Assembly: GCA_009602725.1 (NCBI GenBank)
Contig: WELB01000040.1
Span: forward strand, 345,540 to 409,369
Direction: 5' to 3'
Source: Spirogloea muscicola
Taxonomy: Eukaryota; Streptophyta; Zygnematophyceae; Spirogloeales; Spirogloeaceae
DNA length: 63,830 nucleotides
Under the pieces are notes generated by a model that ran no database searches, was not told where the DNA came from, and saw only the letters and a program-made list of their open reading frames with translations. Of the stretch, positions 45,974 through 59,110 are shown piece after piece. Within the stretch, counting starts at the first letter, position 1; the number at the start of each line of letters is the position of its first letter. The translations under genes were made by a program, and so were the position numbers.

Positions 45974-46908
45974 GACGAGCTGTCGCCAACTCGATATGCG
46001 GGAGGCCTGCATGCATGCTTCGCACGTCGAGCTGCATGGTACACAATGATTGATCTGTACTGCAGCTGCTACACAATCCTATAAGTCGCACAGCTCCCAT
46101 ATCAGTGTAAAATATCTGAGGATCCTCTTGCAACTCGAGAGATTACTGCCCATTCTGGAGGGGCACTCATACAAGCCTGACCATGTGTACACATTTAAGT
46201 GTCTTTGTTGGGTTACTAGTCCACCTGCGCAAGTACGCTCCCATCTGTGGTAGTCGAGCACTGTAGATGTGCAGGCTCAGAGAGCAGATGGACTTACGCG
46301 CACCCAAGGTTCAGTGGGCAGTGTAGCCGCGTGCTTTTTGCTAGCCATTACCAGCTGCTTTGTGTGACGCCCCCAGCTCCAGCTGCAGGATTGCTTGTAG
46401 CAACATATGCAGCAGCCTTTCAATCTGCTTTCGAACACTCGTACTCATTCAAGCAAGATAGTGCACTGTGCTGCTACTGGGCTGCTACTTTGCCAAAGTG
46501 TGGCGTGCTTTGGACACAAGTGTTGGCGTGGCCGTCGCCACCACCTTAGGAGCGCCTTTGAAGATTTCGTCATGAACTTGGCTTGGAACACTCCATCCCA
46601 CTTTGGCCACCCGTCCCATGAACTCACTCCTTCACATCTTCAGACCTGCATTTAGTGTGACGAAGTTTGCCATGCTTGCTAGCTGCATGAGGCCTCCCAC
46701 AGCGAGCAAGCTCTCGAACTAAAGTGGCGATCCTGCAAGAATGTAGACGAGCCTACAGTCTAAGGCAGTTAAAAGGGCTTGTGAGGCTGACATTAGTGGG
46801 TCAAAATTGGCATGTTGCCAAGAGTGTTGCCAAAGAGTGGAAGCTTGACTGCGCGGGAGTCCATTGCTTGCGCAACAGCAGCAGCAGCCGCTTCCCGCTG
46901 CGGTGCTC
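45974..46908. other. Intergenic, no gene seen
   Basis: Lies between the ends of the GC-rich ORF (+) and the GT92 gene (-). Only short frames without recognisable motifs. Confidence 0.55.
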
Positions 46909-49802
46909 TCAGCTCGAGTAGCTGAGGAGGCCCGGTGGGAGCCTGGCGACTGGCGAGCGCCGCGCCTTGGTTGCGAGGTCCGCAATCTCGGAGCCACGCG
47001 CCCACCAAACTATTTCCTGCTCCTTGCTCAACACCTCCGTGCACCAGTTGCCATTCCTCTTCAGGATGCCCTGCAGCCAACCAGGCGGGGTATGCTTGGA
47101 AGGCGAGGCCGCTTCAGTAAATCAAGTCGGTAACCTTATATGACGGCATAAGCTGGCAAAGCATATCATTGTGGTATGTCGTCAAGAGTGGCCTCAAGTG
47201 CACCGAGCAGCCGTCAATACAGAAATTGCATGTAGTAACTCCTCTATGCCACTTAGCTGATGCTTGTGAAAGGCATTGAGGCAATCGGACCGAACTGTTA
47301 CCCTGGCCCATCAGTGCCTTTGCATCGCAGCCTGCAGAATCACCGGAGCCTCAGTAAGTAGAGAGATGGCAGAGAGAAAAAGTTTTCACCTGGAAGTGAT
47401 TGTTTTTGGCCACTTTTGCATCTACATCCACCCCCCCCTGCTGCGGGATTTCTGTGCGGTGAATCTGCATGTAGTTTGTGAAGACAGACAGTGGTAAGTG
47501 AGTGACAGTAGAGGCAGTCACACAGATAGGCAAACAAACAGAATAGACATATGGATACGACACAGGAAGTCAAGTGCTTGAAACCATACATGCAGAAGCA
47601 GATAAACAGACAGAGGAATGGCTAACATGTGCAGTCATTCTCTTGCAAGCTGTTTGGCTCATGTGATGGCTCAATAAGATTCGGATCGTGCAACTGGTGG
47701 TCCCCGACAGGACAGAATCTCAACGCGACGACCAAGATCTTAATGCACATTCAAACTTGCATCAAATGACTCAAAGGATGTGGCAAAACAGACTTCAGAA
47801 ACTGGACAGGAGGCTGTTGGGATGCATTGCGCACCTGGAGTGCAAAGACGCGGCGAGGGTCGACGGCGTATTTGCGGTGACCCCAGTAGTCAAGGCACAG
47901 CTCCGAAGCTGGAAAGCGCTCCTTGTTGACGCAGTAGATCTCGGGCCAGTGGTAGAACATGCGCTGTACCATCCACGGCCCCTCTGCCTGGGCCTCCGGC
48001 ACGCAGTTCTGTGGGCCCCACCACATGCTCCCGAAAGTCACGTACGCCTTGCCCTCGTACTCCGCTGTGGACAGCGGGGACATGCACGTGCTGTATCAAA
48101 GACTATCGCAGCCTTCCAGGTGTGACCCGTTAACTCTAAGTGAAGACTGAGCCCAAGAAAACCTCTAGCATTTGTGACTGAGTAGGAAGGGCTTGGGTAT
48201 TTGGAACGTGCTCAACATTCATCTATGCCATGTCCACTTCGCGCTTGCACACTTGTGCCGTAAGGTTGAGAATCTGCAGCTCCAGTTCAGCTTATTGCAA
48301 ACTGGACACATTAGGGGCTACAGTTCAGCAGCTGTTGCTATAAAGCGGCCACCGACTGCTGCATGCGGGTGCTAGATTGTTGGGGGCGCTGAGCAGAGCT
48401 TACTAAGGAAGTCGGGAATTGTCTTGCGCGTCGGATGGTCGGACTGCCAGTACTCATCAAAGTCCAGGTAGATGGCCCACTTGGTGGTGAAGCGTGTGCG
48501 GTAGGCGCAGTCATTCATGAGCATCACCTGCGAGTACAGCCACGTCTCGTACTTGGCCGTGTGGCGCATGTCCACAATCTCCATCCTGCCTGCACCCGGC
48601 CAGTGGCGCTCATGAGAGGCACAGCAGCGGCGCTTGCAGGTGGAACCCAAATCAAGCATAGACATGGCTCCATCCCCAGCCTGCGGTCCTGGCCGGTGGC
48701 ACTCACCGAGCTTGACGTAGAGGGCGAGGAGGGCAGCGACCGTCCTGTCGACGCCGCCTGCGTCGTACATCACCATGTGGTCGACGCCCTGGTGGAAGTG
48801 GAACTCGACCCACTCGTGGATCGCCTCGGGCCGCACGCTGCCGTAGATGGGCGGCGAGCAGAAGGTGACATTGTGCGCAAAGGGCGCCGCCGGGTTCAGC
48901 GGCGCGCCGCGCGGCTCGCGCAGCACCACGCGCGTGCGGCCGTCGATGGTGACCGCCAGCCGGCCACCGCCGGCGCGCTGCTTCGGCTCCCAGAACAGGT
49001 TGCAGTGCAGGACCACAGTCTCGTACTTCAGGTCGTGGTGCTCGCCCGGGTACCACGCTGCGCCCAGACCGCGACCAGCGCCAGCGGGTAAACAAACCCA
49101 ATTGCCGTTCCTTTGATTACGGTATGGTAGTATCTGATTGTAATGTAGGAGTGCTCTATGTATGTGCTATCTCCTCTTTGGGCGCATGCGGCATAATCAC
49201 AGCAGGTTAGTCTAGTATGCCTTTCTGGCCTTCCCCAGCGTCGGCTTCATGTCAGAATCAGCAGAAGTGCGACAAGAGCGGCGGACAGACTGTGACATCG
49301 GTTGGAATGTTTCCACGTAGGTTTGAACCCTGCTCTCCTAAAAGGGCAATCAACCTTTCATACAATTGATAGATTTTCCACAGCGTCAGCGGCGTCAGGT
49401 GACGGTCAGCCGTCAGACCGGAGAGCTCGCCAGGGACCTCCTGGCGGGAGCCGAGGGGGGCCCACGAGCAGCCGCCGTCGAGGCGCCGGGCGTCGCGCGA
49501 GCCGAGGACGGACAGGCCCACGGCGGCGAACGCCCGCGGGCCCGTGCGGTAGCTGCTCACGTGCACGTACCCCTGGCCATGGCCGCCGCCGCCGCAGGCT
49601 CAGCTCGCCGGGCTGCCGTGGAGCTGCCGGCGCTGCGGCGAGGAGTCGCGGCAGCTCGGGGCGCTCACCTCGTGGCCAAAGCCGTCGCCGACGCCGCCTC
49701 CACCGCCGCCGCCGCCGCCGCCGAGGAGCAGGTAGGCGAACGAGGACACTACGACGGCGGCGGCAAGCGCGGCGGCGAAGAGGCGCGCAGCGCGGCGCAG
49801 CG
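46909..49802 (-). CDS. Family 92 (DUF23) glycosyltransferase, type II membrane protein, 7 exons, 5' incomplete
   Basis: Minus-strand exons 49802-49669, 49572-49419, 49057-48707, 48589-48404, 48064-47835, 47464-47390 and 47070-46909 splice in frame to about 430 residues. Exon 1 carries a single hydrophobic helix ([18 protein letters not shown]) after basic residues, a Golgi signal anchor. Then [84 protein letters not shown], the metal-binding acidic motif [38 protein letters not shown] and a C-terminal NWCTEV. These are the ordered GT92 landmarks; plant GT92 members include beta-1,4-galactan synthases, but substrate cannot be assigned here. The start codon is lost at the lone N at 49803. Confidence 0.9.
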
Positions 49803-50033
49803 NCCCTCCGGCCTCACCAGACCGGCAGAGGATGCTCAGATGAGAAGCGCGACCGTCTGCCGCCTGCGGCCCGACGAAGCGGGCCCCCTTCGTTCACGAC
49901 ACCTAACGGAAGCGGTTGCGAAAAGGGCGCGTCCTTGATTGACGTCCCGTTTTCGTCCGCATAGAGGCTCGGGGCCGACATTCCAGACCCCCCAAAAGCT
50001 CCTTCCTAAGCAAAGTCCTCCAACGCCGCCGCG

Positions 50034-50068
<35 letters not shown>

Positions 50069-50330
50069 AGTCCGCGGGCCAGCAGCCAACTGGCGGAGCA
50101 GGGGGAGGGAGGTTGGCGGATTCCTGGGGAGGGGGCTGGTAAGCGCACGGTCGGCGGGAGGGGAGGGGGAGCGCGTCCACGTGGGCGGCCCACCTAACCC
50201 CGGGCCACCGTCAGCAGCCGTCACCGAAAGTGTGGAGCCGGCGTCAGCGTCAGGTGCGGGGGACCGGACTGGAGGAGTTGAGATTACGGCCTCCGGCACT
50301 GGAAAGAGAAATAAACTGAACCAAAACTGA
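49803..50330. other. GC-rich block after a lone N
   Basis: The N joins GT92 exon 1 to DNA with CCG repeats and a CACGTG at about 50176. Probably the remaining promoter/5' region of GT92, possibly collapsed or misjoined; no exon recognised. Confidence 0.45.
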
Positions 50331-50339
50331 AAATGAATT

Positions 50340-51360
50340 GATATGTTACTTGTTTCGAGTGAATTTTGATGGCTGTGATCGGCCAGCCAAGAGAATGGGA
50401 ATTCAAACAAAGTTCGAAGGGGCCAGAAAAGCGTCAAAGCACACAAACGACTCGAGTGGCCACTGGGCGCTCAATGTCCCCTGTTGAGCAGCCGCAGGTC
50501 AGAGAAACTAGTCTCCGGGTGGCAGGTCCCCTGTCTATGGCCAGAGGCTGCAGCCAAAGCGCGACCGCCACGCCGATGCAACGCGCGTACCGTTGGTCGC
50601 TGCAGCGGAAGGAAATAGTCGCGAACTAGGGGAGGGCTGTGAGCGGCCAGCCCAGCAAGATCTAACAAGTCACTGGCACGTCGAGGGCCAGCGACGTGAG
50701 CAGCTTCGCTTCGACGCCACTGGGTTGCTCGCTCACGTGTCCCGCATGTGCCTATCGGTCTTCCTCCAGCGTTTCCCAGCATCTGTAAACCACTTGCAGG
50801 CACGCCGCGCTTTGGCGTCTGCTACTTCTGGACATCGCCGTGGTAACATCATACCGGCTGCCAGCCACTCTGACTTGTGGCTGCTGCCTAGGGGCTACTA
50901 AGCACCCACTCGAAAAAGCCGACTGCGTAGCTTTGTAATCAAGCGCTTTCCGGCTCCTTCGGACCTTGTCCTTGTCTTGTGGGCTGACGTTGACAGCCAC
51001 CTGCCACCTTGAACTGCGGCAGTGCAGCGCAGGTGAGCTTGTCGTGCCAAATCAAAGGCAGGCATACCAAGATGAGGCAGTGGCTGTGAGGACCCAGCAG
51101 AAGGAGGTGATGGACACCGACTGTGGCTAAAGCTACAGCTTTGGTGGAACGCCTGGCCTAACCAGCGATGTCACACGGCTGACGGACAGAAGGCTCTCAC
51201 AAGAGGATGATCAGCAGCAGAAGGGAAGTTCCTCTTGGCAAGCTCCTTCCCCGTCCACCGCGTCACCATCATCACAGACGAATGAGACAGCTCTTGCAGT
51301 GTAAGGCGATGGTTGCAAGAGGCCAGCACAAAAGCAATGAACAAGGTGTGAAGGGCTGGG
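50340..51360. mobile_element. Retroelement 3' ends, both orientations
   Basis: Minus copy: SDLRLLNRGH with stop at about 50471, stem-loop about 90 bases on at 50393-50365. Plus copy: VSRMCLSVFLQRF to SHSDLWLLPRGY with TAA at 50899-50901, then CCTTCGGACCTTGTCC and a stem-loop at about 50979-50998. Further minus stem-loops are near 50655-50635, 51097-51079 and 51330-51305; the last follows a SNLY-stop end near 51435. These are the clearest examples of the ORF-to-hairpin spacing. Confidence 0.75.
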
Positions 51361-52324
51361 ATGCACAAGAAGTACAAAGTTCTTACCAGTGACCTCTGCA
51401 AATAGACGCTACTGAACCTCCGGTCAACTAATACAGATTGGAGTAACTAGAGGGCGGAGAAGCTTTGCCCTGTCAAAAACCTGGAGGCAGCAGCCAAGGT
51501 GCGGCCTTCCCGCAAGTGCATGGCAAATGGGATGGACATCGAAGAGAGATGGCAAGGCACCTTCACAGATCCACTGTGCGAGCCTTGACCCAATAGTCGC
51601 AGCTCGCTCGCTGCCTGCCTCTCTCCCTATTGTGCTCAACTTGGACTGGGCTTGAGACCTCAGCTCAGAAGCACATCTTGTTGCAAACCTGATTAGCAGC
51701 AGTTAGGAGCCGATCCGTCTTACGAAATTGAACGCTGGGCACTTGGCCGCTCATCACAACCAGTTACAGAGGCTGGCAGACCATCTGACTTGTCTTGGAG
51801 ACTGGTGAGCATTGTTGTTGAGCATCCAGTGGCTTCTCCCCTGCATCGCCCCTCCCATATCCCCTCCCGCTGCCAGCTGTATGAGTAGGGACAGCGACCG
51901 TGCAAGCCGCCAATACGATCCTCCTACCACCAACTTTGCAGAGGCACATGCCTCCGGAGATTTGCAACTGTAGTAAATCCCCTCAGTGATTGACAAGTAG
52001 CTTGCACCTCAAGGCTTAGAGCTATAGATACAGATGTCAAGAATGGAATGGTGAGTTGGCCTTTGCGGCTGCAAAGTCATGAAACTCGCTCAAGAATCCA
52101 TGTTCTGAAGGTACGACTGCCAGCCCTGCTGCTCCAACTTCTCTGCTTTACTAAGCACTGTGCTCTCCATGCGTCTTTGGTAAGCCACGACTCTGCAAGA
52201 TTTATCAAGCAAGCATGTGTCACTACTTAAGGATTGCAGCCAGAGGTGCATTGGCGAGTGGAATCATAATCAAGGTTGGGCAAATTATTCATACGAGCTA
52301 GGTTGGCAAGGCTTTCAGGCACTT

Positions 52325-52380
52325 TATTCCTTCTTTTTTGGGCTGGCCTTTCCCAGCCCCTATTCTCTGTGGGCGAGCGC
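52325..52380 (+). repeat. Isolated stem-loop tail
   Basis: TTTTTTGGGCTGG-CCTTTC-CCAGCCCC then CTGTGGGCGAGC (about 52333-52378). No ORF fragment immediately upstream: a tail-only copy about 100 bases beyond the 3' end of the AIR carboxylase coding region. Confidence 0.8.
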
Positions 52381-52478
52381 TTCCTCTTTCAGAGCCCAGC
52401 ATGACACACTTGGTTGAGACATGAGGTACTCAGGTTCAGGCTGGCCTGTTCTGTTATGGAGAATGAGAGTGGAGGATG

Positions 52479-55400
52479 TTACGCTTCCAGCAAGGTAGGG
52501 TCGTCGCCACTCGCAATGATGCGGACGGCCAAAAGTCCGGCGTTGGTGGCATTGTTGATAGCCACCGTTGCAACCGGCACTCCGCGGGGCATCTGCTGAG
52601 AAAAAGGACGATTTACATCTGCTGCACTAAACAATTGAAATTGGTAAAAGTAAGGGTATCTAAGGAACTACAGAGAGTCAACCAAAAATGCTCGCCCAGA
52701 GATATAACCTGCTACTGTTTGCATAGCCCACAAACACGACTAAGTCTCTGCAGGGCAAGGCCTCAGAGCTGCGTTCCTCACCTGGACAATGGAAAGAAGG
52801 GAGTCGAGGCCGTCCAGGGTCGATGCCCGCACAGGCACGCCAATGACAGGGAGAGGCGTCATGGCCGCAACCATACCTGCGGATCAGTCAAGCAGACGCA
52901 AAATCAGTTGCTTATAGAACCAATTGAACACGATCCTTTGTGAGCCTCTGCTGTATGGGGCATGCCTGCAACTGCGAAGTCACCTTGCACAAAGGCATGT
53001 GGATTCATGGGATGCATGCAAGGGCTTGCATCTAGCATGATTGCGAAACTACCGTGTTCTGGAGATGAAGGAGTCAGTCAATAGGAGCCTAAGAGATGAA
53101 GGAGTCAGTCAATAGGAGCCTAATCATTGATTAACATATTGACGTCCTACCTGGAAGGTGTGCAGCACCTCCCGCCCCAGCAATGATGACTCGCACGCCC
53201 CTTGCATGGGCTTCTCTGGCATAATCGAACATACGGTTGGGTGTCCGGTGGGCTGAGACGACCGTTACCTGTGATCCCAAAATGACGCAAGCATAAGCTT
53301 GCTAAGTGTGCTGTCAAAAGTTGCTATAACGACTACACGGAAATTTCTAACTCAAAGTCGACATACAGTAGGCAGAAATACTACAACCTTGTGCCTAATG
53401 CATGGCTACTCAGGACAGCGGCTTGTAACATGTCGCGAAAGGCAGACAACTGAGGTGCATTATGCACAACCTAGGCTGTATCACACTACTGGAAGTTGAC
53501 TACTGCAACCCTACTATGCAATGGTGTCAGACACAATCGCACCTCAGGAGTCAACCCAAATTCTTCCAAAATCTGAGCCGCTTGACTCATCACAGGAAGA
53601 TCGGAGTCAGAGCCCATGATGATGCCAACCTTGGCAATGCCTTCAAGCCACAATTGACAGTCAAAGTGAGGCCTCGAGATGCAGCCACAGCAGCAATGCA
53701 ACATATTTGACTCACTGGTCACGGAAAAGACAGCATACGGACTTCACTAACATGAGCCAGCTTCTTTAAGAAACAGAGCTAATGCCTGTGTCCTCTCAAA
53801 TGCATGCCTTGAGACACTACCTGAAGCTTTCTGGTCTGGCTTGCTGCTTGTGTCTAGATCATGTTGTCCAGAGATGCTGTGCAATTTCCGCTTCGTAGTT
53901 GCTGCATCTGCTCCAACAATAGTGATGTGGCCCATCTTCCTCTGAGGCCGTATCTCTGCAAATTGCAAACATTGTCAAAACTGGTCACTGGGAAGTTTGA
54001 TAAGAACCCAGGAAGGCTGCTCCTGAGCTGAGCATGCGGAATGACGCACAGTGCACTGCATATACTGGAGCCTCTCCATCACTGAATACTGCTGACGATA
54101 GCAGCAGTAGTATGACGGCATATCTTGCACGTGGCCATCTTTCACTTGGACCAGGCAAATTTCTGAGACGAGAGGCACATAAACTTCAATAAGTTGCATC
54201 GCAGGGCAAGAAAGGACGGACCGGGCTTTTCGTACCAGTGCACGGTGGCCCCCGGAATCGCCATGGCCCGCATCAGGAGCTCGTGCGCTTTGGCAAAGCC
54301 CTCGTCGCCCTGACACCACAAAGTTGGCAGAAGCTACTGACCCTTGAGTTTATTCACATTAAGCTAACCAGCCAACGATTTAAGAAGAGCAACCTGTTTC
54401 TGGAGATCAACAACCTGAACTCTCAGGAGTCAGAATAAAGAATATCCAGACAAAGCTAATTCGTGCAGAGAGCCACACCATGTTGTGCTGTGATATGTAT
54501 GCAAGCAAATGAAAGGCCGACAATGTTTACCTCAGCCTCTCCTAGGACGTTGAGCATCACAGCGGCTGGCACCTTCATGGACGCGTCGCCAAGCGGCAGT
54601 CCCAGGATGGCACGCAGGTGCTGCTCATACTGCGATGTCACACAAGCCTCGATTGTGTAGTGACCGCTGTTGTGTGGGCGCGGCGCTACCTCATTCAGCA
54701 GGACCTGTTGGCAGAACGAGCACAGCAAGATGCTCAAATTGGACACTTGACTTGTTCCTTACACTAAATGTACGTTGTAAAATATATTGTCCCATTCTCA
54801 TCTCTTCAACTCTCCACGAAGGTGGCAGACATACATGGACTGAAGCAGCATACTTGACTACTTCCATCAACTAAAACCTGTACGCATATTCTGCTTGTCA
54901 CTGTTAGCCTTTACCAAGACAAGAGATGGTTCCCAGCCAGTCAATACGATATGACCAGCCTATACGGCAGGACAACACTAAAGGATGTCGCAATTCTTGA
55001 CCCAGCATATGGCATTTCAGACCCTCACAATGCTGGACAAAAAAGATAATGCAAGTGAAGGAACAAGAAAAGAGCTTAACACAGAAGGTGTGCCCACCTG
55101 GCCATTGTCAAGGAGGAAGAGCTCAACACCAAACACGCCAGCCCCTTCAAGTGAAGCTACTGCCCTCTCAGCAACTCTCAAGGCCTCTTGCGAGACTTCT
55201 CTAGATATTGCTGCTGGCGCATCCACCGTGTGGCATATGTTGTCCCTGTGAGGACAAATGATCACATGCTACTGTCAATGACGTAGAAGAGGCAACATCA
55301 ACCTTTCACAAATAAGAATGGCTTGCTGCACAGAAAAGCTGGACCCAACTGCGTCTTGTCTAAACAACTTGCAGCTACGCATTTCTGACATATTGCAAGT

Positions 55401-58042
55401 CAACAACCATTCAATAAGGACTTAGTTGCTATGACAACTGGATCTGCGGATGGGCCAGCAAGCTTCATGAGAGATATGCAGTACCCTGCGCGTGATACGT
55501 GATGCAAGTTTCACCCCGTAAGTCCACACAGATCAACAAAGATATGACCTCTAGTCAGCAACAAGGGTCAGCAGCACAACTGACCTGTGTGTGGTCTCCA
55601 CCACTGGGTATGTCACCAATTTGCCATCTCGGCCCCGAGCAACCATGACTGCCAACTCCTGTGTGATAAAAGGACACCCTTTGTGGGTACATGGATGCAA
55701 TGCAGATGAGACTCTGGAAGTCACATCAGGGTTCAAGATACGGACTACTGCAATATCTGCAGGAGCTCTCAGCGTAAAATCTTGAAGGTATCACGGTACT
55801 TGGTGATTCAAGGCGATTATTGCCATAAGAGAAAGAGATAGCATCATTTGCTGGCTCTTTTACCTTTGTGAACGGCACCATCTTTTCAGCATACAGGCCA
55901 TCTCTTCCACCACCGAGGACTGCAGCACAGCAAAGGCAGCCGGCATCTTACAAACGGGTATACCATACAACAAATGGCCCCCTGGACACAGAAAGCCTCA
56001 CTTCCACCACCATTGTGGTCGAAAGGGTAGTAGTGCTGCCAGCATGTCATTGGTGATGACTAAGATGACAAAACATCACCACATGGAAAACCCTCAGCTA
56101 CTGATGACTGTCAGTTGACTACAAGAGTCCAAATGACAGATTAATCAGTCTAAGTACCACAGAATAATATTGAGCACATGGTGAGCCAAGAACAGTTTTG
56201 TGCAAGGTGATGTGACGTAGGTGCCATGGGCATACGGGTGAAGCAATGGCTGGCTTGGCTTTCGGAATGGACAACGGCATTGCCCCGCCCATCGTACGCT
56301 TCCCGCCGGCTCTTAAGCATGAAGGGATAACCAAAAGCCTGCCCTGCGACGGCCATGGTCTTCACCGAATCCACCTGCCCAGTCAAGAGCTATTTAGATG
56401 GAGGTCCACAGCAGGCAGGTCACTTAGTAGGAACCAGGATGAGACGGGTCTATCCTATGTATGACTTGGGGCTCAGGATTGAATTCTCAGGCACGTACAA
56501 TATCAGAGCTCAAGAGGTACAACTACGTTGCTCGACAAGCTGCAGAGCTCACAAGAGTACCTGCTTACTAGCAAACAAGGTTACAAGGATTTATAAAGTA
56601 GCGCGGACGCAGCTGGGCATGGCCTGGTCAGAGATACTAGTGCAGCCCATTGCTCCATACATGGGGTTTCTGTACCTCCATGTACTGGGGCAGCGGAACA
56701 GCATGCTTGCTGAAGTGAACCTTCTGAGCATACTTGTCCTGAAAAGGCCAGCCCAGAGTCGCATCATGGTGTGCAACACAAGCAGTCAAGCAATGCCAGA
56801 GGCTGGTTAGAAAGTGAACCCCTGACTAAGGAAACTCTAGAGCACAGCTAGGCATGCAATCCACCAGGGCAGGACTAAGTTACGCTCCTTGACAAGTATA
56901 AGATCACAGATATCTGTTGGAAGCTGTACAGCCATGCTAAACTTTGGCGCACTGCTATCAAAGGACCCTGTACAAGGCCTTGGCGTTTACGCGTGCCAAG
57001 TTAAGTAGAGGGTGATGCGAATATCTTGCCAGCAGACCTGGATGACGCGGATGGAGCATGGCTTGGGCTCCACATCCACGCCCTCCTCCTCCAGCTGCTC
57101 CAGCGTGCCCACGTCCACGTGCTCAATCTCCACGGTCAACACTCCACATCTGTGCAAGAGGGGCAGGGCATGGGTCATGCATAAGTCACAAATGAGACAA
57201 TAATCGGATGTGCATAGAAATAGACTGGTAAATGATGACTCTTAGTGCCCATCGCACAACAAGCAATAACACAGAGAGACGCTGTGGTCAGGTCCGAAGT
57301 AGAGCTCCAGGCACTCCAACTTGCAGCAGGCTGAGCACGTTGCGACAGGTGCCTGCTGTGTGGTGGATATGCTTAAAGCCACCAACTCCTATAAGTGGAC
57401 CACTGAGGCAGCTACTGTTGTCTGACCACAGTGCCGACCAATTTAGCGCCCCATGCTGACAAAGCCGACGATACCAACAACCCAATGAAATGGGCGGAAG
57501 CAGCTACTGGCATCTGAAAGTACTTTCAACAAGCGAATTTGCGAGGCTTGAATCTGTTATTTTGACTGTTGTCTACTTGTATTTTTGCTACTATTGATAT
57601 CAGCTTTTGACTTGATTGCTATGTGACTGACAGCAGTGACGACCGGAGTAGCGCCACAGGAGGGAGGGCACGCAGCGGAGGGCTTAAGAAGGGCGCGGCT
57701 GCAACAACATCCTGACCCCTGCTCGCCTTCAGGCGCTAGAGCCTGCATAATCCCTGGGGTTTAAGATGTCATATTGACGAGAACATCTCTGCAGCAACAG
57801 GATGTGAACCCCGAACCTGTCAAGTCATAAGGGCGCGAGCACGATCCTACCCTCGGGCAAAGTCCCGCACCGCGGCGGTGTCGCGGAAGCTGCCGCGCAC
57901 ATGGCGGCGGGCGAGGCGCCCGGCCGGCGCGTGCGGCGAGGGGTCCAGGACGTCGATGGCGACGCCCATGGAGGCGGCGGCCTGGCAGAGCATGCGCCCC
58001 AGCTGGCCGCCGCCTAGCACGCCGACGACGGCGCCGCAGAGG
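52479..58042 (-). CDS. Phosphoribosylaminoimidazole carboxylase, PurK-PurE fusion, 14 exons, N-terminus missing
   Basis: Converts AIR to CAIR in purine synthesis; the plant enzyme is plastidial. Minus-strand exons 58042-57851, 57149-57038, 56738-56676, 56374-56236, 55919-55864, 55658-55585, 55245-55098, 54704-54531, 54309-54222, 53955-53821, 53640-53543, 53268-53151, 52876-52782 and 52592-52479 join in frame to about 535 residues. PurK (ATP-grasp) part: [104 protein letters not shown] and [21 protein letters not shown] short linker leads to Pur[50 protein letters not shown]. The PurE exon begins after a non-consensus AAG acceptor. The transit peptide and start lie beyond the lone N at 58043. 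Confidence 0.96.
53062..53123 (+). repeat. Perfect 31-bp tandem duplication
   Basis: The 31 bases at 53062-53092 are repeated exactly at 53093-53123, in the intron between the two PurE exons 53268-53151 and 52876-52782. Exact identity suggests a recent event. Confidence 0.95.
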
Positions 58043-58211
58043 NGCGCGGGGCCCGCATTGGTGCACCGATTTGGGGGTTTTACGAAGGCCCCCCCCCGCC
58101 CCACCAACCGGAGCACCGTCCCCAACGGCGGGAGAAGCCACACCTGCGCCGAACTTCCTCCCGCGCCCGCCGCCTCCTCCGCCGCCTTTGCCGCCGCGTT
58201 CGCCGCCGCAT

Positions 58212-58254
<43 letters not shown>

Positions 58255-58330
58255 TTGCGCCGCGACCGGCGGCGGCGCCCACTTGTCGAGAGCCTCAGCG
58301 TAGGCTGTCCCTCTTCGCCACAAGGGTTTC
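58043..58330. other. GC-rich block with CCG repeat after a lone N
   Basis: Follows the point where AIR carboxylase exon 1 is cut. Frames here are poly-Ala/Arg/Pro from the CCG repeat. Probably 5' region of that gene, poorly assembled. Confidence 0.5.
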
Positions 58331-58384
58331 TACTAATGGCCCTGTTCATCGTTTTTGGACTTTCAGGGCCATTTGGTCGGGCTC

Positions 58385-59110
58385 CTCAGCTTAGCTTGTC
58401 AGACATGTATGAGCCCACTCGACGATATTAGTGCCCCCTTTCATCATAAGCCAGCCAACTCATTACCCCGTTACCAGGACCTGACACACCAGCGTGATAC
58501 ACCCGTGTGCTGGTCGTGCATTAGCCCAGGCTAATGGCTTCCGTGGTGGTGGTTTGGCGCCTCAGTATAGCTTGTCAGATGTGCATGTGCTCACTCGGGG
58601 ATATTTAGTGTCCACTAGCCGGCTCATCACCCAGTTAAGAGGACATCTGTAAGGCTAGAATTGGCCTCCCTTTCAATTTCATGCGCACCACGCGGCTTCT
58701 CTCTCGTCACAAGGACATTTGCAAGGCTAGACTTGGCCTTCCTTAAAGTCCCATGCGCACCGCGCGCCTTCTCTTCTCTTTCGTCTTTTTTTGGAAGACC
58801 TCGCCTCTTTGGCACGGAGTTTGGCTCATGTCTTTTCTTTCTTATGTCGAAGTCCTCTTGAATCTCTTGTACATTGCTTTGGGCTTAGTACCTTCCTTAG
58901 TACCTTTCTGCACCATCCGGCTCCTTCAGACCTTGTCCATTCCTTTGGGCTGGCCTCTCCCAGCCACCAGTCAATTGAGAAGGGAAGGGCAAGGGAAGAG
59001 CTATGCCTTTCTTTCCTGGGATGGCCTTTCACAGCCTCTGTCTGCAACCAAGTACTGAGTATGACTCCTTCCCTTTCTTTGTTTACTGGGCTGGCCTTTG
59101 GAAGTCACCG
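58385..59110 (+). mobile_element. Second-family copies followed by stem-loop tails
   Basis: Two tandem second-family units: CAACTCATTACCCCGTTACC near 58455, CATTAG-CCCAGG-CTAATG near 58520, and AATTGGCCTCCC...CATGCGCACC near 58660. These are followed by plus stem-loops at about 58947-58967 and 59018-59036 and a partial one near 59089. Confidence 0.7.
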
